Below are positions 10,641 through 21,149 of a stretch of DNA of 64,000 nucleotides, in pieces (positions within the stretch are counted from its first letter, which is position 1; each line of letters opens with the position of its first letter). A program made the position numbers and the translations under genes. Source of the stretch: Juglans regia (Eukaryota; Streptophyta; Magnoliopsida; Fagales; Juglandaceae); contig NW_023361359.1 of the NCBI RefSeq assembly GCF_001411555.2, positions 186,001 to 250,000 on the forward strand. The letters are read 5' to 3'. A model generated the notes under the pieces. It saw only the letters and a program-made list of their open reading frames with translations. It was not told where the DNA came from and searched no databases.

Positions 10641-11117
10641 TGGGAGCTTTACTAGTGGATTTGGAAGGAATAAACTTCAAAGTTTCCCATATTTTTTGTG
10701 AGGGAAATAGAGTAGCTTATTTGCTTGCTAGAGATGGTGGAGCTGGGGTTAATAGGATATATGGTCAGATGGATAGGCTTCCTTAGGCGGTGAGAGGGAT
10801 GGCCAGGCTTGATAGATGTGTTTTTCCGTCTTTAAGATGTCATTAAGGAGTATCGTTGGGTTGGTCAAGATGTATAGGTTGTTGGTTTTTACGTTTTTAA
10901 TTTAGCTTTGGGTTTTGTTGTTAATATGCTTTTGGTCTGAATTTTGGTCTGGTCACTTGGGTTTGGGGTTTATTTTGTTCATTCTAGTTTATTCCAAGTG
11001 TAAAGTTTGTTTTGTTTATGGTTTTCCTCCGCCATATATGAGGGTTTTTTAAATAAATTTGGGATAGGGGACACTATTGAACATGTGTCCCTTACTCTTC
11101 AAAAAAATAAAAAATAA
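10641..11117 (+). pseudogene. LINE-1 RNase H C-terminus, 3' UTR and A-rich tail
   Basis: Forward reading resumes with FKVSHIFCEGNRVAYLLARDG, the conserved end of the plant LINE RNase H domain, then RLDRCVFPSLRCH near 10845. The 3' UTR contains TTTTCCTCCGCCATATATGAGGG (11024-11046), a relative of the CCACCATAAGTGAGGG block found in the other three LINE copies here, and ends in an A-rich tail at 11100-11120 next to the duplication. Confidence 0.85.
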
Positions 11118-12761
11118 AAATTAATGGAGACAAAGGCTCAAATCTGGAAATTTGCTTAATAAAGGGGCTTAGGATAGATTTGGCATCTCGAACAAACTAA
11201 TCAATTTGGAAAGACATGCCCTTTAAAATAGCTAGTTGTCCATTATTAGAAAAGGCTCACTTGTCATCAAAACAGGGTATACACATGGGATTAGGCTTGC
11301 TGGACAGCTCACACAGAATCGTATAACATGCACAAATAATCATCTACTTCTAATACCAATTCATACTATAAATCTAGTGACATTGGAATAAAAAAAAGTT
11401 TGTTAAAACATAATTATTTGGTTAAACATAGCATAAAACAACTAGGTTAAACCCATTAAGCAACTTTAAAACCTTTAAACACTCAAGCTTATGCTTTACT
11501 CACTTAATACCTTTCAAAAGCAAGATATAAAATTACAAGACCCAAGCAAAACCTCTAAACCGAACCTCTAGCATCCTAAAAATAGATTACCAGCCAACCT
11601 CAACACAAGACACATGGTACCAATATATATAAACTAAAATCACTTTAGTCATCACCTATGATTAAACCAAGTTTAATAACAACATAGCATTTTCAAAATC
11701 TAGGAAAATACATAACAAAAACTACTTCAACATATTCGGTTTGTGCCAAAAACAGGGCATACATATTTATTTGCAACATAGGAATTTAAACACAGCAAAA
11801 CACAAGCTAAAACAACTTACTTGGCTTCCAAAATCACATTAAACAAATGAGTCAAATTAGGGTTTTTACCTTAAGCTCTTGGCCCCTTTTAAAACACAAG
11901 TGGAGGACCAAATAGTGGTATAGCCGTGTAGATGATGAATGAAATGATGGCACTGTGTTAAACCCCAAAACCGAAACATCAATGGGTAAGGTAAATGATG
12001 AAAATCAAAACCCATATGGAAATCATGCTAGGAAGTGAACCAAAAGTTTATTACCTTCAAGATTTCACCCTTTGGAATATGAAATCAAGCTTTAGTTCCA
12101 AGCTTTGAGTCAAAACCGAAATTGGGTATGGAGGGAGTTCTCACACGGCTTGATGAGGATGAAGAGAAATATTTTTCTTTTTCCCTTGCTATGGAGTCAC
12201 AAAGCTTGAAGGAGATGATATGAGCTTGGTTTCTTGAAGATGAGAAGAGAGGAGAAGAAGAGAGGGTGGTGGTGTCGGCTTGGTTGCTTGGAGAGGAAGA
12301 TGGAGATTTTTTTTCTTTGTTACTTGAGTGGAGACTGACAGGTAAGGGAAAGACTAAGGGATTGAATTGCCTTTTTCCCTTTTTGGTTGCCTTAGCCGTA
12401 GACTTGGAGAAGGGGCAAGGACTTTTTGGTTTTTGTTCCCTTCTTCCATCACAAGGAAGCTAATGGATGGTGGAGATCTATCCACCTCAAAGATATTTTT
12501 CACCTAACAATCTAATGGTAGAGAATAATTGTGCCACTTCTTAAATAAATAAAATTAGAAAATTTAGGGAAAATATTGTAAAGTCTTAAAATCATGCCCT
12601 TGATTTATTTTAATAAATCTCATTTTAAAATAAAGCGTACTCATCTTAAAATAAAATAATTAAAATCTTTACTTTAAAATGCATAAAAGAATATTAAACG
12701 TAAAAGAATTAACATAAATGACATAAAGGTCTACGCAGTAGGACTCGGGTATTACAATTCC

Positions 12762-13261
12762 TCAACTATAGGTATCTCTTGTATCTCCTTATCACCACCA
12801 TAACTCTCCGTTATGAGGGCTAAGTAGGCCATGGCACCATTAGCGATTCACTTCCTTGCCTGCCAAGCTTAAATCGGAGAGGGGGTAGCCTTTACCATCC
12901 CTCTTGTATGACGAATATGTCTACCCTCGGGCAAATCGAAGATTATCTCCTTATTTCGACAATCTATCCTAGTGCAATGTTTGGACAGCGAGTCCATCCC
13001 TAGTATAACGTTGAACCCTAGTTGATCGGAGATGATCAGATCAGCCTTCATCAATCTTCCCTTCAGGGTCAAAGGATAGTCCTTCAACACATAGGTGCAA
13101 GTGATCATGCTTCCTTTGGGGATCGACACTACTATAGCTTGGGGTAGTGTTTGAGTCGGCAGGTCACACGTACGCACAAACATCGTGGACACAAATGATT
13201 TAGTAGCGCCAGAGTCAAATAAAGCGCAAGCCGTATGTTCATATAAACATGTGTTGAACAA
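12762..13261 (-). pseudogene. Ty3/gypsy aspartic protease (element A pol)
   Basis: Read on the minus strand: MLFNTCLYEHTACALFDSGATKSFVS, with the retropepsin catalytic DSGA, then CDLPTQTLPQAIVVSIPKGS, DYPLTLKGRLMKADLI and LGFNVILGMDSLSKHCTRIDC, the flap and second-loop region (ILGMDSL), ending in a linker towards RT. The protease would cut the polyprotein during particle assembly. It is cut off from gag on its N-terminal side by LINE-3 and from RT by solo LTR B. The protease core is open, but upstream residues in the longer frame (13275-13429) are antisense to LINE-3 and not part of it. Confidence 0.9.
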
Positions 13262-15152
13262 CATGCCAATCCACATGTTATATGTTTTGAAGGTACTGAA
13301 AGCTGTGTTTGCAACTCTTAAAAAAATATTTTTTGATTTCCTTTGGGGCTCTTCGATGGAGATTAGAAAGTGCAAGTGGATATCATGGAGGAGTGTTTGT
13401 AAGCCAGTGGAGGAGGGAGGCCTTGGCATTAGAGGTTTGATGGAGGTGCAAGATTCTTTACTTATGAACCTTGGTTGAAAATTACTAAAGCGGGAATCTA
13501 TGTGGGCGGGATCATATTTATAACGTAATGCAGGTGAACAAAGGTTCTTGGCTCTCGAAGGGAATTACAGTGTTATTGCCAAACTTGATGCTGAACTCTT
13601 AGTGGTTCAATTAGGAATGGTTAGTTAAATTTTTGGATGGATAATTGGGTGGGGTGTGGTCCTTTGAGAAGTCTTTGTCCAATGGTAGGAAGTTGTAATA
13701 TGATGGTAGTTGAAGTAATTTATGATAGGGGGCCGAAACTTGAAGAAATTTAGAACCTGGTAATGCCTGAGGTATTGCAACTAATTTATGAATCGGGTGT
13801 GAGGCTTCTACAGGGGAGGGATGTGTTGGTATGGAAGTAGTCTGTGAATGGAGATTTCACCACTAAATCTGCCTGGGATATTTCTAGGCAATGTGGTCAA
13901 GTTTGTGAATGGAGAAAGTGGCTTTGGCGAGTGGACATACCCAAGAAAATGTCTTTCTTCTATTGGAAGGCGAAGCGAGGAGCTGTGCCGATTGATGATT
14001 CTATTCAACGTCTGGGCATCCTGTTGGTCTCTAAATTCTACTATTGTAGCATGCCTCGAGTGGAAACTATGCATCATATTTTATGTCAGATAAGATTGCC
14101 ACGAATCCAGAATCGGGAGGGTATGGTGTTTATTGGTGGCAGCGAGCGACGACTCAATCTCAAGCTGGGTGGATACATGGAGCTCTTCCCATTATTATTT
14201 CCTGGGCCTTATGGAAGTCTCGTTGTGAGGCTAGAATGGAAGGTGTGTTGTTTAAAATAGAAGATGTAATCAGAACTGTGAAGTTTTTACTTAAAGATGC
14301 TTATTGTAATCGGAAAAAATTTCAGCATATGAGCAAGAATGAGAGGTCGGTGATGGAGAGCCTAAATATCCCAATAGTCCCTATTCATAAAAAAAGATCT
14401 TCGTTTATTAAATGGAACTTGTGGCCGATATGTAGGATGAAGCTTAACGTAGACGTGGTGCTTGTAACAATTCGGGAGAGGCAAGGGGTGGAGGGGTCAT
14501 CCAAGATTCCAATGGTAGAGTTATAGCAAGTTTTGCGCGCTCCTACGGAATTGCAACTAATACTATCACAAAGTGTTGAGCTTTACTTGATGGGCTTCGG
14601 TTATGTAAACGTTTAAGTTTGCAGGATGTCTTAGTAGAATCGTGATGGTTATCATAAATTGGCTTGCTTATGGAATTTGTCAACTTTGGTTTCTTTGGGA
14701 TTTTTGGGAGGAGATTAAAGAACTTGTTCATGAGCTCAATGTACGATTTAAGCATATTTTCCAAGAAGCAAATATGGTAGTGCATTTTTTGGCGAAAGAA
14801 GGGTCGCATGGAGTCACTATGGATTTAATTGGTGCTGAAATATTACAACCTCGATTGAGAGGATTGTTGCATATGGATCGTTTGGGAATTCCTTCTATTA
14901 GAGAGAAATGAGGTTGGTTGTTCACGGATTTTTTTATGGAGAGGTCGACTCTGTTTTTTGGTTCAGGGGTTTGGGTATCACCTTGGTTTGGAAATTATTG
15001 GGTGTTTTTTGTTTTGTAAGCTTAGGTGGTTGAGTGTTTTGTTACCACGATATTCTTCCACCATAAGTGAGGGATATTTAATAATACTCTGGGTAAGGGC
15101 CTCTACTAGACATAGGGCCCTAACTTTTTATTAAAAAATATATATATATATA
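13262..15152 (+). mobile_element. LINE-3: 5'-truncated L1-type LINE between gag and protease of element A
   Basis: It starts inside the RT thumb (MPIHMLYVLKVLKAVF at about 13263; VCKPVEEGGLGIRGLMEV near 13400). It continues through the zinc-binding zf-RVT region (FTTKSAWDISRQ, WRKWLWRVDIPKKMSFFYWK, RLGILLVSKFYYC, MHHILC), a degraded RNase H (LNVDVV, ELVHELNVRFKHIFQEANMV, LLHMDRLGIPSIREK ending 14911), a 3' UTR with CCACCATAAGTGAGGGATA at 15059, and an A/TA-rich tail to about 15152. Frameshifts are frequent. It splits element A between gag and the protease domain. No clear target duplication was found, and about 80 bases of unplaced sequence lie between the tail and gag. Confidence 0.85.
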
Positions 15153-15229
15153 ACGCAATTTTTCCTAAGATGTAATCAACTACTAAGTACTAAGCAGCTA
15201 TTTAAAAAGCTAGTTTCTAAAGAGAGGTA

Positions 15230-16332
15230 TTAAAGAAAAATACCAGTGATAACGTATGTTTCCTCGTCTTCGGGGATTTCCTCGCTGATATCACCAGGGG
15301 TGATGGCGTAAACGTGGGCTTGATTAGGTGGCCTCTGATTGGGCTATTTGTTAGGAATTTTCTTTCCTCCTTGAACATTCTATGGGCATTCCCAGATCAT
15401 ATGTCCTGACTGACCGTATCGGTAGCACACTCCTAAGCCCACATGGCATCCTCCACTGTGGTTCTTTCCACATTTTTTGTAGGTGACAGGTGGAGCTATT
15501 ATAACGCATTTTCGTTTGTTAGCTCCTTGAATAATCCTCATCTTAGCATTATTCCTGCCAGTAGTGAAGGTGGAAGCCCTCTTTCTCTCGAGGCTTATCT
15601 GAGTTGTCACACTTCGCTGTTTCGCCTCCGCTATTGCAGCCACATTAACCAACTCTTGAAAGTCGTGGATGCCAAACCCAGCCACATAACTGCAAATTCT
15701 AGGATTCAGCCCTCCTTGAAACTTTTGGGCTTGCATTTTCTCAATAGCAATCAAGTGTGGGGCAAACCTTCCCAACTCTATAAACTTTGCAGCGTACCGC
15801 TCAACAGTGAGATTGCCCAGTACCAAGTTACCAACGTGGCAAACTGTTGGGCCTTCTGAGTCTTCATTGACTCTGGGAAGAAACGATTGTCAAATTCCTC
15901 CTTAAACCTCTCCCAGGCCAAAATGGTGATATTTCTCAATTCTCTAATCAAAAACTGCCTCTTGGTGTCCCACCAGATTCCAGTTACACCCTAAAGCAGG
16001 TGCCCTGCATACTGCACCTTTTGCACCTCAGTACAACAGCTGATCTCGAAGGTCCCACCAAGATCTAATAGCCACTTATTGGCCTTCATGGGTCCCTCAG
16101 TTCCCATGAAATTGGGGTATCTATATATTAGGAACTTCTCGTAGGAACACCCTCAGTTCTCAATCTACGGGCGTTAATGGTTCTGCCTTAGGATTACTTC
16201 CTACTGCTGCTTCATAGTCTCCGTCATTTGACGAATCGAATCCGCCAAATCACATCCTCCATCAAAACAACGATACTGATCTCTTCGAGTGTTAGATCCA
16301 TCAGCGTTCCTCTCTTGTTTGCCACGTGTCAT
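15230..16332 (-). pseudogene. Ty3/gypsy gag (element A)
   Basis: The minus-strand reading starts MTRGKQERNADGS at 16332, just inside the primer-binding site. It contains the capsid-type core YPNFMGTEGPMKANKWLLDL, WWDTKRQFLIRELRNITILAWERFKEEF, FFPESMKTQKAQQF, then after a frameshift near 15830 LTVERYAAKFIELGRFAPHL, and a nucleocapsid region with CYRYGQSGHMIWEC, where a Tyr replaces the second zinc-binding Cys of the C-x2-C-x4-H-x4-C knuckle. A linker ending EEIPEDEETYVITG leads towards the protease, which lies beyond LINE-3. Stops occur near the N-terminus and after the first capsid block. The protein would package element RNA; this copy is dead. Confidence 0.85.
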
Positions 16333-16480
16333 CTTGTCTTAATCCTTCTGACTCCTGCGATGTATGCATATTAGACCGAGCTCTAACTACAGGATTCAAG
16401 CCTATGCAAGACTAATGATTCAAACCTATATTCTGGCATAAGGTTCCTAAGGACATGTGGGTTTACCCAAAGAAGAACTA

Positions 16481-16491
16481 CTTTGATACCA
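16481..16491 (-). other. Primer-binding site of element A (initiator tRNA-Met type)
   Basis: On the minus strand TGGTATCAAAG follows the LTR end (CGTCACA at 16496) after four bases. It matches the usual TGGTATCAGAG start complementary to plant initiator tRNA-Met, with one change. It fixes the 5' LTR boundary and the minus orientation of the element. Confidence 0.8.
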
Positions 16492-19400
16492 TCGTTGTGA
16501 CGCCCCCAACCTCCGCTTGGGATGGAACGGAGACTTAGAGCATCAGGACATGCAACACAAGATTACATACCCCCGTACATGACAGTTAATATGCAATGCA
16601 TCCTAGTATGCAACTAGCAGTATGCAATAATCGTAGTGGAAATAAAATGTTAAAGTATAAGATATGCCATAATAACTAAAAACATCTCAACTTTATTAGA
16701 AGATCGTCATGTTCGAAATACCAAAGTAGCATAGACTTATATATAAAGTCATATCATTCTCTTCATGATATCTAAAGCATGAAGGACTTGGGCTATGAAC
16801 AACATAATTAAGTCCAGCTTTCTCTCCAGATTCGGCTCCTCCTCAATCATGCGGATCCAGTGCTCTATCAATCTCGTCCTGACACAACTTCTATCATTTA
16901 GAGTGGAATGATAGTAGTTCCATAAAGGGTGAGATTTACTCGAAATCTTAGTAAGTTAAACAACCAACTAGCACAAAGATGAATCAAACATGAAAAATGA
17001 TAAATATGCAATGCATGAGATGCAGAAAAATCAGTATGCATGTCTCCCATCCAGATTCCTCAACATCTTTTAAAAGAAAAAATGGAGACACGGGGTTTTT
17101 ACTCAGTAAGTAATCTCGTCATATTTTTTTAAAAGACATAAATTCTTTATAAAATTTCATCATAAACTTTCATCATTAATAGCAATTGTTGATTAACATC
17201 ATAACGTGTGGTAATGTCACAGTTCTCCATATGCACTGTGAGTACCTATCAGTGACTGTAGTATAACTCATGTTGAAACTACGTTGTCTACAGACTCGTT
17301 TTCAATACATTGACAAACATAACATAGCATCATAAAATTCATAACATGTACACCCACCAGCGTTAAGTGTCATAACAAGTTGACTTCGTTCCGGTGTTCT
17401 TTAAAAAGAACCCATACGAAGCCTGTTGACTGTTCTTCGTCAACCCAAGGGTTACCACTCCATTATTAAACACTCCAGAGTAGACAGAGGAGTTCCACCA
17501 AGATAATTCCCCACCTTGTCCTTTGGGATCGTGACAAAATGATTTTCATGTTATGATTTGAAAAATATTTTTCATAACATGTATATATGTAGTAAATTTT
17601 ATGCAAAAATGGTGAAAATTTCATATGTTATATAAGTATGCACTCAATGTGTCATATAACATGATAATTTAATGTAACACCGCGCTCCTTCCTTCTGGCG
17701 TAAGCAAATTTCAAGGATGGAAATTGTGTAACAGTCCGCCCCTTCTCTTTAGCGACTGCGAGTCTCATTATACGTGTCGAACCTCGATGGTGTGTTCCGA
17801 AAGATATTATGTGATTTCTAAAGTACACCTATTGTTTTAAATGCACTGGAAATATTTATATGAGGTGTTTCCAGTGTTACTAAACTAAACGTGATTTTAA
17901 ATATGACAATTATAATGTTCTTGAATAGTTCCAAAAATATTATAATTATCAGAAATCATTTTAATATTATTATTAAAATTATTTCAGTTATTTAAAATAT
18001 AATGGGATTTGAATTATGTTGAAAACTCTAATTAATTAAATAGTTTTATTCTTTTAAAGATATTAAATAAGATTTCATCATTTTATTAATGATGAAGGAA
18101 TATTATTTTATAAACAAAAATTTAGTTTAAATAATATTCTACCTTAATTCCTCTCAATGCTTTTAATTAAGTTAATGTTTACGCATTTTCAAATCAATAT
18201 TCTAATCCTCCACCATTACATCGTTTTGAAGATCCCAAGATGAAGGGATCAAGATTAAAACCCAGACCCCTTTTATTTCTCCCTCACTTTTCCCTCCCCT
18301 CTCTCTCTCCTCCCTCTCCCGTACGTCGCAAGCCTCCCTCTCCCTCTCACCCAGTTCTTCATCCTCCAGCCCAGAACCGCCTAGTGCCACCACGTGCCGC
18401 CCAACCTCACTGCCTCCTCCACCGGAATCCTCTCACACCTGCAAGCTTCCACCACCAAAGCCAGCCCCCATGCGCAACCCTCTCTCTCTTCTCACGGTAA
18501 GCAACTGAAATGGGTAAAACCCATTTCTCTTCCGTGCGCCGCCGTACATGGCCACCGCTTCACCACCAACGGCCTCCCCTCTCACCAGTGAACCCCTTCC
18601 ATGGAACCCAAGCCATGGCAACCTCCCTCTCCCCCTCCGTCGTATGCACGCACCCAACCCATAAATGGGTTTCACACAGCTTCAATGCCACTGACGGCCC
18701 TAGCGCCACCATGCATCGATTTCAACCCCACCAAGCACCACCATGAGCTTCCCTTTCCCTCCCCCTTCCTCCAACACTTGACCCAAGGCCCATAGCCTCC
18801 CTCACACGCACGGGTTCTCTCCCTCACGCGCATGGGTTTATCACCCTTGCGCTGCTGTGCACAGCTACCCAGGCCACTGCACCACCACCGGAGCCTCTTC
18901 TGGCCATCAGGGACCTCCCCTAGCCACCTCTAAGTCTAGCTGAGCCACCTAGCTCCCCCTCGGTTTTCCCATGTGGAGACCCAGGCCTTAACTCCTCCAC
19001 GAGCCGCCGTGTCTCCGACGTGTGCCACCTTGGCACCACCACGAAAACACCACTCTAGGACCACAACCCAACCCTCCTACGCTTAGACCTGCACCTCTAG
19101 CCACCTCCAATGGCCAAGATAGCCACTGTATGTGGTTGATTGCCACTATACACGGCTAGATACACCGTGCTACGCCCCTTGTTGCGACCATGAGGCGACC
19201 ATGAACCCTTCCAAGACCACACTTAGCTATCCAAATGCCCAAACAGCCACTATACATGGGTTAGCCGCCACATACAACCCTTCTAACGTCATCGACTGTG
19301 ACAATCAGCGAGCAATGCACGGGTTATCCCGTCGATGGTATAACCCTCTATCCCTCATTATTTATGTTATTAGTTGATTGGTTAGGTTGTGGATTGTGTT

Positions 19401-19545
19401 GGTAGTATTGTGGAGTTCGCTACGTAGTTTGGAGATGCGATGTGCTATGTATATGAAGTGTTGGGCATATCTGTGTAGTGTGATGTATAGTGTTGTGGAC
19501 TGTGTTGTAATGGTAGCGTGGCATCATGTGGATTGGGAAGAGAGT

Positions 19546-19825
19546 GTGTACTCTCGTGGCGTAGTGTGGGATAAGGAGAGTATATGTAAAATATACCTTC
19601 CTGGTGTAATGTGGAATGAGAAGAGTACACGCTAGGTATACTCTGTCTAGCGTAGCGTGTATGAAGGGAATACAAGCAGAGTGTACTCCATGTGATGGAG
19701 TGATGCACCATATGGCGTGTACAACATAGTGGTGATGTGGCGTAGTGTGTGAGAAGGAGTACACGTGCAGTGTACTCCAAGAGGTGCAGTGACACACCGT
19801 GTGGCGTATCGCGGAGATAAGGATG
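19546..19825. repeat. Degenerate 45-bp tandem repeat in LTR B2
   Basis: Units beginning GTGTACTC/GTATACTC start at 19546, 19591, 19636 and 19681 (exactly 45 apart), then at about 19717 and 19770. A typical unit contains a GGCGTAGTGTGG-like block and a GAGAAGAGTACAC-like block. Confidence 0.75.
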
Positions 19826-20975
19826 GTTGTGTGGTTGATGGGCATAGAACGTGGTGAGTAGTGTCGGGAACTATGGAATAGTGTCCCAAAGTAGGTGTGA
19901 TGTGGCCTGTAATCTAAGGTGACAAGTGTCACCGTAATTGACTTATGGTTGGGAGTATGTGTGACGTGGCAGAACAAGTGTAAGAGTGAGCAGCGGAAGC
20001 ATGACTGAGAGATGTCACGAAGTGACATGGTTACTGGCAGTCGTGCTTGTGATGGGCGAGGCGTTAGCGCAAGAATGGCGCAGCAGGATCGTGACGAGAT
20101 GTCACAATTTGATAAGAGTACGTGAGGGACCGTACTCATGATGAGTTAGGAGTTGGCGTAGAAATGACGTAGCAGGATGTCATGTGACGTGACAAGGTCA
20201 TAGTGTAGCTTGGGAGTAGTCTCGAGCTATATGACGTGACGTAAGGCATAGTTGTGAATGGAGTCTTGTCAAGTGTTGGGATGAACTGTCAGAAGGGATG
20301 GGTAGCATGAAGAGTCATGCTAGCTGGGTTAAGAGAAGGTTGGTATCGGAGTATGGCGCTTGTCCATATGAGCAGGTGATCAATGTGTTATATGTTGGTC
20401 TTAGGTGATAAAGGAATAAGGTACATGTGTAATCTAGTGAGACGCATGTGCCAGACGGATTCACCATATGTAATGGGTAATCTGTCTTAAGCATGGTTAC
20501 ATGGTGCTTAAGCCTCAGAGTTAGCTTAGAGCCGTGTGGCGTGTATGGATGGAAATGAGGATTTAGTGTAAGCTAAGATGCATGGAGGCAATGATGGGTG
20601 TATTGTCTAGGATTGGGATGCGTGATTCCGTCAGTCGGAATGTGGTCAATAGGAAAAGTAAGATGAAGGTCTTAGTGTCTTAATCCTAAGGTGAATCATA
20701 GGTTCACTTTAGTGGATGAGCACTAGAGGTAAGACCTTGAGTTGGAAGAGGTAGTGACCGTAAGTTGACCTCGAAGGTTTTAGCATAGTAAAGAGCACGA
20801 GATAGAAGGAGAGTGTTTCAAGTGAAGTGTAGCTTATGTCTTCTAAGTTTAAGTTGCTTATGCATTAGATAGAGAATGATGTCAAAGTTATGTGTATGCA
20901 TGTAGGTTGCCATCTGGCACGCACATGAATGGACTGCATGATCTGACAGTAGTATGGAGTCCAAGTAAGTATTAC

Positions 20976-21149
20976 TTTTTTTTTTTTTAGAAGAGCCAAG
21001 GTTCACCTGTCCATGAGTGACCCTGTAACAAATTTTATTAATAAACCCTCACTTATGGTAGAGGAAAATCGTGGTTACAGATTGGCACCTGAGGTTACAA
21101 GAGAAAGTACCTAAACCAGGTGTAAAAAGTACTGGAAGCATCTAGCCAG
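20976..21149 (-). mobile_element. LINE-4: 174-bp 5'-truncated LINE 3' end
   Basis: A T-run at the left end (poly(A) on the minus strand) is followed by the LINE 3' UTR, with CCTCACTTATGGTAGAGGAA near 21046-21066 as in LINE-2. It is flanked by a perfect 11-bp duplication GTAAGTATTAC at 20965-20975 and 21150-21160. It is the shortest complete insertion event in the window and lies inside LTR B2. Confidence 0.92.

Larger units (their letters stand above)
2076..11117 (+). mobile_element. LINE-1: L1-type non-LTR retrotransposon with a rearranged 3' half, carrying a hAT insertion
   Basis: The element is bounded by a perfect 15-bp duplication AAATTAATGGAGACA (2061-2075 and 11118-11132) and ends in an A-rich tail. 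Contents in order: short 5' UTR, gag-like ORF1, ORF2 endonuclease, the hAT insert (4312-8764), ORF2 reverse transcriptase up to about 10045, an inverted piece (about 10050-10640) holding the end of the zinc-binding region and most of RNase H, then RNase H C-terminus and 3' UTR in forward sense. Coding parts have frameshifts and stops. Several stops look like TGG or CGA codons changed by C-to-T mutation (for example after AYDRVD at 9831). It sits inside solo LTR B. Confidence 0.88.
313..12756 (-). mobile_element. Solo LTR B inserted in the pol gene of element A (about 3.4 kb net, interrupted by LINE-1)
   Basis: On the minus strand this begins TGTAATACCCGAG (12756) and ends GTTACA (313). It is flanked by a perfect 5-bp duplication, ATTCC, at 308-312 and 12757-12761. 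Removing LINE-1 and its duplication leaves about 3.39 kb. No primer-binding site, gag or pol was found inside, so it is best read as a solo LTR left by recombination. The stretch near 960-1400 matches 21450-21850 of LTR B2 in reverse complement (same gcaatgccgggtaagtagta block), so the two are one family. The parts outside LINE-1, 313-2075 and 11118-12756, carry no gene. Confidence 0.85.

Noticed and set aside
13185..13478. Single 97-codon plus-strand frame
   Set aside because: Its first quarter is antisense to the protease of element A. Only the part from about 13262 belongs to LINE-3.
18240..18800. Pro/His/Ser-rich overlapping frames in several phases
   Set aside because: The region is C-rich and open in several frames and both strands at once, without domains, and lies inside LTR B2. 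Composition explains it.
19420..20139. 239-residue minus-strand frame rich in His, Thr and Tyr
   Set aside because: It crosses the 45-bp tandem repeat in LTR B2. Three frames are open together and no domain is recognisable.
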